Part shown: positions 17,672 through 27,002 of the stretch, in pieces
Layout: the number at the start of each line of letters is the position of its first letter
How positions within the stretch are numbered: the stretch's first letter is position 1
Source: CAYOXX01 sp964408025
Lineage (GTDB): Bacteria; Acidobacteriota; DATKUA01
NCBI GenBank assembly: GCA_964408025.1
Contig: CAYOXX010000001.1
Location: 149,854-213,853, forward strand
Length of the DNA: 64,000 nucleotides
Direction of reading: 5' to 3'
The notes under the pieces: generated by a model
The model's input: only the letters and a program-made list of their open reading frames with translations
Databases searched by the model: none
Told to the model about the DNA's origin: nothing
Position numbers and translations under genes: made by a program

Positions 17672-19201
17672 ATGTTCGCAAAGGTTCGGGCTGCATCGAT
17701 CCTCGGCATCGAGGCCCTGCCGGTGGAGGTAGAAGTCGACGCCGCCACTAAAGGTATGGTGCGCTACACCGTCGTCGGCCTGCCCGACACCGCCATAAAA
17801 GAGAGCGAGGAGCGGGTCAAGGCGGCGATCAAGAACTGCGGCCTCGTCATACCGGTGGCGCCGGTGACGATCAACCTGGCTCCGGCCGACCTCAAGAAGG
17901 AGGGCTCGGCATTCGACCTGCCGATCGCTCTCGGAATTCTGGCCGCCGGCGGCAACATCGCCCAGGAGCAGCTCGAAGGCTACCTGGTCGTCGGCGAGCT
18001 CTCGCTGGACGGCAAGCTGCGGCCGGTCAAGGGCGCCCTCTGCATCGCCACCCTAGCCGCCCGCCAGGGCCTGCGGGGGCTGCTCCTGCCTCGGGCCAAC
18101 GGCCCGGAGGCGGCAGTTGTGTCGGGGATAGACGTCTACCCCGTCTCGGGCCTGCCGCAGGCGTTAGAATTCCTCAGCGGCAATCTCTCCATGGAACCGC
18201 TGAAGGTCGACCGCGAAGAGATCTTCCGACGCAGCAGCAGCTACGAGGAGGACATGAGCGAGGTGCGTGGCCAGGCCCACGCCAAGCGGGCGCTCGAGGT
18301 CGCGGCCGCTGGCGGCCACAACGTCATCATGATCGGCGTCCCAGGCTCCGGCAAGACGATGCTCGCCCGCCGCCTGCCGTCGATACTGCCGCCGCTGATC
18401 TTCGAAGAGGCGATCGAGACGACAACGATCCACTCCGTCGCTGGGTCCTTCGACAGCCGCCGCGGCCTGACAGCGGTACGCCCCTTCCGCGCTCCCCACC
18501 ACACGATATCTAACGCCGGACTCGTCGGCGGCGGCCACATCCCGGTGCCGGGCGAGGTGTCGATGGCCCACAACGGTGTTCTCTTTCTCGACGAGCTGCC
18601 CGAGTTCGGCCGCAACGTTCTGGATGTGCTGCGGCAGCCGCTCGAGGACGGCAACGTGACGATCTCGCGCGTCGCCGGCACCATCACCTACCCCGCGCGC
18701 TTCATGCTCGTGGCGGCCATGAACCCCTGCCCCTGCGGCTACCACGGCGACCCGGAGCGTGACTGCAGGTGCACGCCGCAGATGATCGTCCGCTACCGCT
18801 CCAAGATCAGCGGACCCCTGATGGATCGCATCGACCAGCACGTGCCGGTGCCGGCCGTCCGCTACCGCGAGATCAGCTCCGAGGCCGACAGCGAGCCGAG
18901 CGAAGCGATCGGCCGCCGCGTCTCCCGCGTCCGCGAGGTGCAACTCAAACGCCTCCGCCCCCACGGGCTCTTCTGCAACGCACAGCTCACGCAGAAGCTG
19001 ATCAAGCGCTACTGCGTCCGCGACGCCGACGCCGAGGCACTCCTCGAGTCGGCATTCAAGCGCCTCGGTCTCAGCGCCCGCGCCTATACCAGGATCCTCA
19101 AGGTCGCGCGCACAATAGCCGACCTCGACGACTCCGAAACGATCCGCCCCGTCCACATCAGCGAGGCGATCCAGTATAGAATGCTGGACAGGAATCCCTG
19201 A
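17672..19201 (+). CDS. comM: YifB/ComM-family Mg-chelatase-like AAA+ ATPase
   Basis: A 509-residue AAA+ protein. Residues 1-165 form the ComM N-terminal domain (AASILGIEALPVEVEVD, GLPDTAIKESEERVKAAI). The ATPase follows, with Walker A GVPGSGKTMLARRLP and Walker B GVLFLDELPEF. The cysteine cluster CPCGYHGDPERDCRC and the C-terminal helical domain (FKRLGLSARAYTRILKVARTIADL) are typical. In transformable bacteria ComM is a branch-migration helicase that helps integrate foreign DNA. The ATG at 17672 gives the usual length of about 506. A 38-codon upstream extension is open but has no family similarity. Confidence 0.93.
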   Translation: MFAKVRAASILGIEALPVEVEVDAATKGMVRYTVVGLPDTAIKESEERVKAAIKNCGLVIPVAPVTINLAPADLKKEGSAFDLPIALGILAAGGNIAQEQLEGYLVVGELSLDGKLRPVKGALCIATLAARQGLRGLLLPRANGPEAAVVSGIDVYPVSGLPQALEFLSGNLSMEPLKVDREEIFRRSSSYEEDMSEVRGQAHAKRALEVAAAGGHNVIMIGVPGSGKTMLARRLPSILPPLIFEEAIETTTIHSVAGSFDSRRGLTAVRPFRAPHHTISNAGLVGGGHIPVPGEVSMAHNGVLFLDELPEFGRNVLDVLRQPLEDGNVTISRVAGTITYPARFMLVAAMNPCPCGYHGDPERDCRCTPQMIVRYRSKISGPLMDRIDQHVPVPAVRYREISSEADSEPSEAIGRRVSRVREVQLKRLRPHGLFCNAQLTQKLIKRYCVRDADAEALLESAFKRLGLSARAYTRILKVARTIADLDDSETIRPVHISEAIQYRMLDRNP

Positions 19202-19274
19202 GGGCGGAACAAACTTCCCCGCTTGCACTCAAAGATAATGTAGCGCACGCCTAACGGCTCACAGGTACCCGACT

Positions 19275-19751
19275 ATGGCTTTGAAGAGCGCAATCACGAA
19301 AGCGAAATCACTCGCACTGATCCCGCTACTCGGAGCGTCCTTTCTACTGCTTTCGGGCTATATTACTGCTGCAGAGGACGGCAGGCCCGATCTGGCCGTC
19401 TCGGGCTTCTGGGCAGGTTGGGACGGCAGGCCGGGCGAAAGTATCGACTTCGCCTTCTCAGTGGAAAATATCGGCGACGGCGCCTCCGGTAGCTGCTACT
19501 ACGGGATCTACATCTCGTCGGGCGCTTACTGGGTCGGCACGCGCCTGGCCGACGGGACCGTCTACGCACTCGAACCCGGGGAGTCCGACTCGATCAGCGG
19601 CACCGCCTACCTTCCGTCCGATATCGAGCCGGGCTACTACTACCTCTATGCCGTCGCCGACGACGGCGAGTACGAGGACGACGCCGACCGCTCGAACAAC
19701 GTCACTTACCAGAACTTTGAGGTCCTGTCGCCTGATATAACTGGGCGCTGA
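19275..19751 (+). CDS. Secreted CARDB-domain protein
   Basis: A 158-residue exported protein: signal peptide (about 1-33), then one CARDB beta-sandwich. The pattern is RPDLAVSGFWAG...PGESIDFAFSVENIGDGAS...YYGIYIS...LEPGESDSISGTAYLP...GYYYLYAVADDGEYEDDADRSNN, the standard CARDB signature ending in an acidic DxxxESNEx-like segment. It lies near the PPC-repeat gene, another secreted beta-domain protein. It may act as a surface adhesion or scaffold module. Confidence 0.8.
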   Translation: MALKSAITKAKSLALIPLLGASFLLLSGYITAAEDGRPDLAVSGFWAGWDGRPGESIDFAFSVENIGDGASGSCYYGIYISSGAYWVGTRLADGTVYALEPGESDSISGTAYLPSDIEPGYYYLYAVADDGEYEDDADRSNNVTYQNFEVLSPDITGR

Positions 19752-19993
19752 ACGCGGAATAATCCCCCTCATCCCTTTCTTTGCCTCACAAATTGTCCGC
19801 CCTCGTCCATGATAGTAACGTCCTGGGCATATATTCAGGTATTAACCACCCTGGAAAAACTGCTCTCCGGCGCTCTCAGAGCCTCCAGTGAGCTGTTTGT
19901 ATCGATTCAACCAACAGGTAAAACTAAGGCAGGCCGTCTCGTGCCCGCCTTTCAAGGTAGCCGAATGAAATCTTGGAACGGTATGCCTTCGTC

Positions 19994-22278
19994 CTACCAG
20001 GCTCCCTCGATGTATAGGTAGGTCGAGCCATTGCTGCTGTCGCTATAGCCTCTTACGGCTATGTAATAGGTGCCCGGAGAGAGCTCGCGCTCGAGCAGGA
20101 AGTTAGTGCCCTGCCCGCCGTCGTCGTTGCTTGCGATTCCCCTGCAGTATTCGTCCAGCAGCGTGCCGAAGGTGTCGACCGATCCGAACGTGAAGATCCG
20201 GTAACGCCCGGACGATGACACGTCGAAGCGGAAATACGATTCGTTCCTGCCGGCGATGTAGATGTTGAGCCCCTGGCCGACGGATATGTATTCGGCCGAG
20301 CGGCAGTCGCTGCCCGCTGCGACTCCTTCGCCCCCTTCGTCTCCTCCGCCGCCTTCGACGTACAGCGTGTAAGGACCGGATGTACCGTCGCCGAAGCCCC
20401 TCACAGCGATGTGGTAGGTTCCGCGCGCAAGCCAACCGGCGATGAGAAAGTTGGTTCCCTGGCCGCCATCGTCGTTCCTCTCGATTTCACCGCAGCCGGA
20501 GTCGTAGAGGGTTCCGTAGGTGTCCGTGGAGCCGGTCGTGTAGACCTGATAGTTGCCTTCGGAGGATATGTCGAAGCGAAAGAACTGCTGGTAGCGGCCC
20601 GACACCTGCCCCGAGACCGCCTGGCCGGGATATATCATCTCTGCGGAGCGGCAGTCACCGCCACCGTCGCTGCCGTAGCCGCCTTCTATATAGAGGGTGT
20701 AGGGACCGGAGGTGCTGTCGCTGTAGCCGCGCACTGATACGTAATATGTTCCGGTCTGGAAGCTGCCCTGAATCAGGAAATTGGTTCCCTGGCCGCCGTC
20801 GTCGTCACTTTCCATTTCGATGCAGTTCGAGTCGTAGAGAGTTCCGTAGGTGTCGGTCGAGCCGCTGGTGTAGATGCTATAGTCTCCGGCCGAAGATACG
20901 TCGAAGCGGAAGAACTGCTGGTAGCGGCCCGACACCTGCCCCGAGACCGCCTGGCCGGGATATATCATCTCTGCGGAGCGGCAGTCACCGCCACCGTCGC
21001 TGCCGTAGCCGCCTTCTATATAGAGGGTGTAGGGACCGGAGGTGCTGTCGCTGTAGCCGCGCACTGATACGTAATATGTTCCGGTCTGGAAGCTGCCCTG
21101 AATCAGGAAATTGGTTCCCTGGCCGCCGTCGTCGTCGCTGTCCAGTTCAATGCAGCTCGAGTCGTAGAGAGTTCCGTAGGTGTCGGTCGGGCCGCTGGTG
21201 TAGATTCTGTAGTCTACGGCCGAAGAAACGTCGAAGCGGAAGAACTGCTGGGAGCGACCCGACACCCGCCCCGAAACCGCCTGGCCTGGATAGATCATTT
21301 CGGCCGCGCGGCAGTCGCCGCCACCGTCGCTGCCGTAGCCGCCTTCTATATAGAGTGTGTAGGGACCAGAGGTGCCGTCGCTGTAGCCGCGCACGGCCAC
21401 GTGGTAGGTTCCGGGCTGGAAGCTGCCCTGGATCAGGAAATTGGTTCCCTGGCCGCCGTCGTCGTCGCTGTCCAGTTCAATGCAGCTCGAGTCGTAGAGA
21501 GTTCCGTAGGTGTCGGTCGGGCCGCTGGTGTAGATTCTGTAGTCTACGGCCGAAGAAACGTCGAAGCGGAAGAACTGCTGGGAGCGACCCGACACCCGCC
21601 CCGAAACCGCCTNNNNNNNNNNNNNNNNNNNNNNNNNNNNNNNNNNNNNNNNNNNNNNNNNNNNNNNNNNNNNNNNNNNNNNNNNNNNNNNNNNNNNNNN
21701 NNNNNNNNNNNNACGTCGAAGCGGAAGAACTGCTGGGAGCGACCCGACACCCGCCCCGAAACCGCCTGGCCGGGATTGACCATTTCGGCCGTGCGGCAGT
21801 CGCCGCCGTAGCCGCCGCTTCCCTGTCTGCCCCCACTCCCACCTCCTTCCACGACGAGGTTGAAGGAGCCGTACGAGGAATCGCTGAAGCCTCTGACGCC
21901 GATGAAGTAGGTGTTGGGCTCAAGATACCGCTCGATCTGGAAGTTCAGGCCATCGCCGCCGTCGTCGTCGAGGCCGAGCTCGTAGCAGTTCCTGTCAAGA
22001 AGCTGTCCGACCAAATCTACATCCCCAACGGTGAAGATCCTGTAGTAGCCGGACTCCGTGATGTCGAGGCGATAGAAGACGAAGTACTCACCCTCGACGT
22101 AGCCCGCGACCGATTGGTTGACATATACCTGCGCCTCGTAGCGACTGCAATCGCCCTGCGTCCCCTCTCCCTCACCGCCGCGGGCCAGTATCGGGAGGGC
22201 CAGCAACACGCAGATGGCCACAAACAGGGCTAACCAGCTCTGGAAATCATCTGCCCTCGCTCGCATTTGCTCGTTCAT
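19994..22278 (-). CDS. Secreted protein of tandem pre-peptidase C-terminal (PPC)-like domains, interrupted by an assembly gap
   Basis: A signal peptide (FVAICVLLALPILA) is followed by about six PPC-like beta domains of about 110-116 residues. Each has QVSGRYQQFFRFDVSS, then YRIYTSGPTDTYGTLYD, DDDGGQGTNF, GTYYVSVRGYSD and GPYTLYIEGG. PPC domains usually trail secreted proteases, but here there is no catalytic domain. Inner copies are nearly identical in DNA at a 330-base period (anchors at 20568, 20898, 21228, 21558). 100 Ns at 21613-21712 split the gene, and the 55 bases left of the gap recur just right of it. Merging them gives an intact 709-residue frame. True copy number is unresolved. Confidence 0.8.
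20568..21767 (-). repeat. 330-bp coding tandem repeat (PPC-like domains)
   Basis: Near-identical 330-base units encode single PPC-like domains. The anchor tcgaagcggaagaactgctg recurs at exact 330-base steps, and adjacent copies differ by only a few bases over most of their length. The flanking first and last domains have diverged more (348-base spacing). Identity among the inner copies implies recent duplication or gene conversion. Confidence 0.85.
21613..21712. other. Assembly gap (100 N) inside the PPC repeat
   Basis: Exactly 100 Ns, a placeholder size. The 55 bases at 21558-21612 are repeated exactly at 21713-21767. This is what two contigs ending in the same overlap look like when joined without merging. 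True gap length is unknown. Confidence 0.9.
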
Positions 22279-22516
22279 GGTTCTCACCCCTGCCGCGTAT
22301 TTCCACTTCCAAAGTGGTTGCAACGATGATGCCAATATCGGAGGAGGCACGTCAAGCTGCCCGTGTGGCGATTCCGTCAAGTTCGGCGGGCTTTCGACCC
22401 GCCTTCTCCACAGCCATGCCGCGAGTGCACTTCGCTTATCGCCGCCGCCACGATGACCGCCGCCACGGACATGTAACAAACTGAGGACAAGCGATTTATC
22501 GAACCGTATGGGGGCT

Positions 22517-22912
22517 TCAAGTTACAATAGTTTGAATATTAAACTCCGGCGGATCGATTATCTTCCGCTTGACCGGGCACTGGTCGGCGGCGCGCACGAG
22601 CGCCGCGTGGTATTTCTCCGGGAAGTTCGGGGGAACCCGGATCTCGATGTTCACTGCAGCCAGCGACCTGTCCACCGGGTCGACCTTGTGACTCTGCACC
22701 AGGCTGATGCCTTCGGTCGATATTCCGCGCGCGCGGCAGAACTCCAGAACGAATATGCCGGCGCATGTGCCGATGGAGGCCAGGAAGAGCGAGAACGGCT
22801 CCGGAGCCGAGCCATCGCCGCCTGCCTTTGGAACCTGGTCCGTCTTGATAACGTGCCCCCGGAACTCCGCATCCACGCGCAAGCCGCCGGGAAAAGAGAT
22901 ATTCATCGCCAT
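22517..22912 (-). CDS. OsmC-family protein
   Basis: A 131-residue OsmC/Ohr-fold protein. Both family cysteines are present: SIGTCAGIFVLEFCRARGI and RAADQCPVKRKI. The N terminus (GGLRVDAEFRGHVIKTDQ) and SAPEPFSLFLASIG match the fold. Ohr/OsmC enzymes reduce organic hydroperoxides with these two cysteines, so an antioxidant role is likely, though many YhfA-type OsmC proteins have unclear substrates. It stands alone, with its start facing the M20 peptidase gene. Confidence 0.88.
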   Translation of the reverse strand: MAMNISFPGGLRVDAEFRGHVIKTDQVPKAGGDGSAPEPFSLFLASIGTCAGIFVLEFCRARGISTEGISLVQSHKVDPVDRSLAAVNIEIRVPPNFPEKYHAALVRAADQCPVKRKIIDPPEFNIQTIVT

Positions 22913-23139
22913 CGCCTAACCTCGGATACCGTCAGATCATCATCAAGAAACCAATATATTGCATCATTACCATCTACGCGGTCAAAGCCCCTTTTTTTCG
23001 CCCCTCCTGGCAAAGTAATCCGTTTGATGATCATGATTCCGTTTCAGAAAACATTCGTTCACCAAGCTTGCCCCGTGGCGCCAACAATGGGAAGATAGCT
23101 GCATTGCAGAGCGGAACCCAAAAGTCAGGAGCGAGTGCT

Positions 23140-24501
23140 ATGGATAGAGTAATCCAGAAGCTGCGAGACAACCACGACCGTTACCTCGAGGAGATGATCG
23201 AACTGTTGCGCATACCCAGCATCAGCCCCGGCAAGCCTCATCCCGAGGCGCTGGAGCAGGCCGCCGACTGGCTCGAGGCGCGCCTGAGGCGTGCGGGCAT
23301 CGAGGATGTGGAGAAGCTGAGAGTGGGCGACAGGAGCCCCGTGGTTTGCGGCAGAAAGCATGTCTCAGACGACCTGCCGACTGTGCTATTCTATGGCCAC
23401 TACGACGTCATGCCGCCCGATCCGCTCGAGCAGTGGCAGAGCCCCCCGTTCGAGCCCGAGCTTCGCGACGGTGAGCTCTATGGCCGCGGCACCGCCGACG
23501 ACAAGGGCCAGCTCCTGATGCACTTAAACGCCGTCGAGGCCTACCTCGAGATCAAGGGCACGCTGCCGGTAAACGCCACCTTCGTCTTCGAGGGCGAGGA
23601 AGAGGAAGGCAGCGGAGCGCTCGATGAACTCCTCGATACGCATAAGGACCGATTTGCCGCCGACGTGGCGATCATCTGCGACTCCCCCTTCTTCGACCGT
23701 GACTGCCCATCCGTATGCTACGGCCTACGCGGCATAGCCGCGGCGGAGGTCCGCGTCCAGGGGCCCAACTCTGATCTCCACTCCGGCAACTTCGGCGGCG
23801 CTGTAGCCAATCCTGCCGAGTTCCTGGCACGCCTCATCAACGACCTCAAGGGCCGCGATGGCCGCATCGGCATCGACGGCTTCTACGACGACGTCCTCGA
23901 GCTTACCGAGGCGGAGCGGGAGGCCTACGCGGCGCTGCCGTTCGACGAGGACAGCTTCAGAAACGACCTCGACGTGCCCGCCCTCTACGGCGAGGACGGC
24001 TTCACCACGCTCGAGCGCATCTGGGCCCGCCCCACTCTCGAGGTCAACGGCATCGGCGGCGGCTTCCAAGACGCAGGCTCGAAGACGATCATCCCCTCGA
24101 GCGCCTTCGCCAAGCTGACGATGCGCCTGGTGCCGAACCAGGATCCGCTGAAGATCCTCGACCTGTTCGAGGAACAGGTGAACAGCATGGCACCGCCCGA
24201 GGTTGTTGTGACCGTGGAGAAGGGCCACATCGGTTACCCCTTCATCGCCCCGATCGACAACCTGCACGTCGAGGCCGGCAAACGGGCCATGGAGAAGGGA
24301 TTCGGCTCGGAGGCCTACTTCATCCGCGACGGCGCCTCGATCCCCATCGTCACCTCGATCCAGAAGAAGCTCGGCGCAACCTGCCTGCTGCTCGGCATAG
24401 ACGTGCCAGACGGCAAGATCCACGCTCCAAATGAAAAATTAGTAATCGACAACTTCCACAAGGGGATGGAGATGATCGCCTACCTGCTGGAAGAGCTGTA
24501 A
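23140..24501 (+). CDS. M20-family metallo-dipeptidase
   Basis: A 453-residue cytoplasmic zinc peptidase. Metal-site residues are visible: His in FYGHYDVMPPDP, the bridging Asp in GRGTADDKGQLL, Glu-Glu in FEGEEEEGSGA, Asp in CDSPFFDRD and a late His in DGKIHAPNEKL. The lid dimerisation domain spans about residues 195-330. The ATG at 23140 follows AGGAG at good spacing; an open 24-codon extension upstream is ignored. The family cleaves dipeptides or deacylates N-acyl amino acids. Confidence 0.92.
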   Translation: MDRVIQKLRDNHDRYLEEMIELLRIPSISPGKPHPEALEQAADWLEARLRRAGIEDVEKLRVGDRSPVVCGRKHVSDDLPTVLFYGHYDVMPPDPLEQWQSPPFEPELRDGELYGRGTADDKGQLLMHLNAVEAYLEIKGTLPVNATFVFEGEEEEGSGALDELLDTHKDRFAADVAIICDSPFFDRDCPSVCYGLRGIAAAEVRVQGPNSDLHSGNFGGAVANPAEFLARLINDLKGRDGRIGIDGFYDDVLELTEAEREAYAALPFDEDSFRNDLDVPALYGEDGFTTLERIWARPTLEVNGIGGGFQDAGSKTIIPSSAFAKLTMRLVPNQDPLKILDLFEEQVNSMAPPEVVVTVEKGHIGYPFIAPIDNLHVEAGKRAMEKGFGSEAYFIRDGASIPIVTSIQKKLGATCLLLGIDVPDGKIHAPNEKLVIDNFHKGMEMIAYLLEEL

Positions 24502-24531
24502 ATTCCCAACGACGCTGTCTTAGACCAGATT

Positions 24532-25013
24532 TTGAGAAACCTTAACGGCAAAGCGCTCCCGGCAACACTCTGCCTGCTCGCGGTTGCCTCGGCAGGGCTA
24601 ACAGCGCAGACGACCGAGGATCAGGATACAGTGCTTCCGCATCGCGTTCCGCGCGTGGACTTGCCCGTTCGCGTGGATGGCGTTCTAGACGAAGCCTGCT
24701 GGGAATCCGCACTGGTTCTTGATCTGCCCTACGAGATAGGGCCGGGCGAGAACACCCCCGCGCCGGTTCGCACCGAGGTCCTGCTCGCCATCCTGCATTC
24801 CGCCGATATCCGCCGCGATGCCGATCTCTACGAGTCCGAGGTCGATCCCCTGTCGCGGAGCCTTTTCTCGCAAATCCTCTCTCTTACAAGCTCAATCCCC
24901 GTACCGTGCTCTTCGTCGGCTACAGCGATAACTACAGGGGCAACCAGGACTTCGGCATCACGCAGACCGACCGTACATTCTTCGTCAAACTTGGATACGC
25001 ATGGATTCTATAG
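24532..25013 (+). pseudogene. Decayed third DUF5916 gene: internal deletion plus frameshift
   Basis: The first 85 or so codons encode a signal peptide and the start of the CBM9-like domain (VRVDGVLDEACWESALV, GENTPAPVRTEVLLA). They then jump directly to the last 75 residues of the barrel (ADIRRDADLYESEVDP), losing about 600 residues relative to the 1294-3591 gene. After SQIL the frame shifts. In the next frame the rest reads LNPRTVLFVGYSDN...FFVKLGYAWIL-stop, ending at 25013, matching the paralogue's end. It is therefore a deletion remnant, not a small gene. Confidence 0.88.
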
Positions 25014-25131
25014 CGGATTATACTACTGACAAATTCGCTACCCGTGTAAAGCACTGCATCATATGCCGTTTCTATCGTTGGAATATCCGCGATTTGTTCA
25101 CCGTTAATGAATAACAGCGAGGTCGATTGAA

Positions 25132-25743
25132 ATGGATTTAAAAAACAGATACAAAGCTGGAATGACCGCAGATGACTTCTTGGGGACCTTCAATAGCGAT
25201 CAGAAGCAATTGCACGCGACGCACGCTAAGCGTGCGGATGTCGAGCGATTCCGAAATGAACTAATCGGTAAACTGCCACCCTTTCAGATACTAATCATTA
25301 CGGAACCCTGGTGCGGCGACTCGGCGGCGATCATCCCCGTGCTGTTAAAGCTGATGGAGGGAATGGAGGAGGTCAAGATCCGCTTCCTGCCCAGGGACCG
25401 CAACCTCGACCTGATGGACCGCTACCTGACCCGCGGCGCCCGCGCCATCCCAAAGATCATCATCATGGACGGCGACTACCGCGAGCTGGCCGTATGGGGC
25501 CCGCGCCCGCGGGCGGCCCAGGAGATCTTCGAGAATCACAGATCGCGCATCGAGTCCGGCGAGATCGAAAAGATCGAAGTCATTAAAAAGATCCGCGCCT
25601 TCTACTCCAAAGACAGGGGCCGGGCGATAGCCGCGGAGCTCACGGCGTTGCTACATGACGCCGTGCGCCGATCTCCACGGGCCCTGGTACGGCGGATTCG
25701 AGCCGATGATGAATGGCAGCCCAACCGTCGGCCCATTCGCTGA
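25132..25743 (+). CDS. Thioredoxin-fold protein with a single-cysteine WCGDS motif
   Basis: A 203-residue protein of the Thioredoxin_9-like type. It has the thioredoxin strand-motif ILIITEPWCGDSAAIIPVL (about 61-80) and the cis-proline strand GARAIPKIIIMDG. The usual CxxC is reduced to CGDS, so it cannot form the ordinary active-site disulfide. Related proteins are often annotated as monothiol or thiol-binding. GGTCG lies upstream of the ATG. The last 30 or so residues are basic and poorly conserved-looking. Its role is unknown. Confidence 0.8.
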   Translation: MDLKNRYKAGMTADDFLGTFNSDQKQLHATHAKRADVERFRNELIGKLPPFQILIITEPWCGDSAAIIPVLLKLMEGMEEVKIRFLPRDRNLDLMDRYLTRGARAIPKIIIMDGDYRELAVWGPRPRAAQEIFENHRSRIESGEIEKIEVIKKIRAFYSKDRGRAIAAELTALLHDAVRRSPRALVRRIRADDEWQPNRRPIR

Positions 25744-25757
25744 CTATCGTATCCCTC

Positions 25758-26870
25758 TCAGTAGGAACCTACCGGGAAGTCGCCGAGGCTGCGTATCGGG
25801 TTGGGCGGATTGAGGTAGCGGGCGAGGAAGGTGTAGATCCTCAGCCTGATCTCCCGTGCCAGCCGCGTATCGAGCCGGTCGAAGCTGTGGCCGCCCGGCA
25901 GCTCCTCGAAGATCTCGTATTCGAACTCCTTACCGGCCGCCTGCAGCGCGTGGATCAGGTGCTCGACCTCGAGCACGTTGACGTCCTCGTCGTTGGTGTT
26001 GGTGTGGATCAGCAGCGGCGTCTGCAGCCGGTGGGCGTTCCAGGCGGGCGAGCGGCGGCGGTACTCAGCGATGTTCTCGTTCGCGGTCTGGCCTATGTGG
26101 TGGTCGGCGGAGTAGAGGGCACGGTAGCTGTCGGTCATGTAGCCCATGCGGGCGATCAGGTCGCTGACCGGCACGCCGGCGAAGGCGCAGACGAAGTCGT
26201 CCGGGTGCTCGAAGATGTTCATCAGCGTGATCAGGCCTCCGTGGCTCCAGCCGAGAATGGCGATACGCTCCGGATCGACGAAGTCGTAATTCTCGACCAT
26301 GTAGGCGCGCCCGGCGTAGACGTCATCAACCTCCAGGCCGCCGTAGTCGATCTGGCGGTAGAAGCCGCCTCCGTAGCCGGTGCTGCCGCGGTATTCGGTG
26401 GCGATGATCACATAGCCCTGCTGCACCAGCTCGCGGACTATGTAGGCGTAGTAAGTAGTGAAGTTGGCGTGCACGCCGCCGTGCGGAAGCAGCAGCAGCG
26501 GATAGCGGCGGCTCCTGTCGAGATCGCTGGCGTAGAAGACGTAGGAGTAGAACTTGATCGGGTTGCCGGCGCCCGGCGCCGTCGGGTTGGGAATGTTGCG
26601 TGGCGGCGGGCCGGTATGTCGCACCTTCTCGATCACGATCTCGCCGCCCAGGCGCTCGTGCCAGAGGACGTCGTCGATCACCTTCTCGATCTCGTCGAGC
26701 CGGTGCCACAACGCCTGCTGGCGCTCCTCGATGCGGCGCAGCGAGGCCATCACCGCCTCCAGCGTCGCCGCCTCATCGTCTTCCTGCGCCGAAACAAGCG
26801 GCGGCATGACGAAAGCGAACGCCAATACGGCAAGCAGGACTCCAGGGAACAAAAGTTGTTTATTCATCAT
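25758..26870 (-). CDS. Exported prolyl-oligopeptidase-like (S9/alpha-beta hydrolase) peptidase
   Basis: A 370-residue protein with a signal peptide (LLAVLAFAFVMPPLVSA). A helical segment (about 30-70) precedes an alpha/beta hydrolase domain. Nucleophile Ser sits in GWSHGG, the acidic residue in HTNTNDEDV and His in PGGHSFDRL, in the order of S9 peptidases. LLLLPHGGVHANF supplies the oxyanion region. There is no beta-propeller, so it is a short DUF/DAP2-like member. The ATG at 26870 follows AGGAGATGCC. Confidence 0.86.
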   Translation of the reverse strand: MMNKQLLFPGVLLAVLAFAFVMPPLVSAQEDDEAATLEAVMASLRRIEERQQALWHRLDEIEKVIDDVLWHERLGGEIVIEKVRHTGPPPRNIPNPTAPGAGNPIKFYSYVFYASDLDRSRRYPLLLLPHGGVHANFTTYYAYIVRELVQQGYVIIATEYRGSTGYGGGFYRQIDYGGLEVDDVYAGRAYMVENYDFVDPERIAILGWSHGGLITLMNIFEHPDDFVCAFAGVPVSDLIARMGYMTDSYRALYSADHHIGQTANENIAEYRRRSPAWNAHRLQTPLLIHTNTNDEDVNVLEVEHLIHALQAAGKEFEYEIFEELPGGHSFDRLDTRLAREIRLRIYTFLARYLNPPNPIRSLGDFPVGSY

Positions 26871-26944
26871 GGCATCTCCTGTTTGATGTCGGGTAACGGA
26901 TACTCCAATGCAAATGTAAACGGAACCGCCCTGCGAGCGCAAGA

Positions 26945-26979
26945 AAACCCTCCCGCGTCATTCCGACCCGGGAGGGTTT
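26945..26979 (-). terminator. Rho-independent terminator of the C1B-like peptidase gene
   Basis: A perfect 11-base stem, AAACCCTCCCG / CGGGAGGGTTT, has a 13-base loop. On the minus strand it is followed by a T-rich stretch (TTTTCTT). It lies 24 bases after the stop of the papain-like peptidase gene. Confidence 0.85.
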
Positions 26980-27002
26980 CGTCGGTTCGCCGTGGGTCTC
27001 CC

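Noticed and set aside
20568..21767. CRISPR-like regular repeats
   Set aside because: The 330-base units have no spacers and are coding domains in one continuous frame.
20746..22233. 495-residue plus-strand frame across the first gap
   Set aside because: It is Arg/Ser/Cys-rich, antisense to the PPC repeats, and spans the Ns only by chance.
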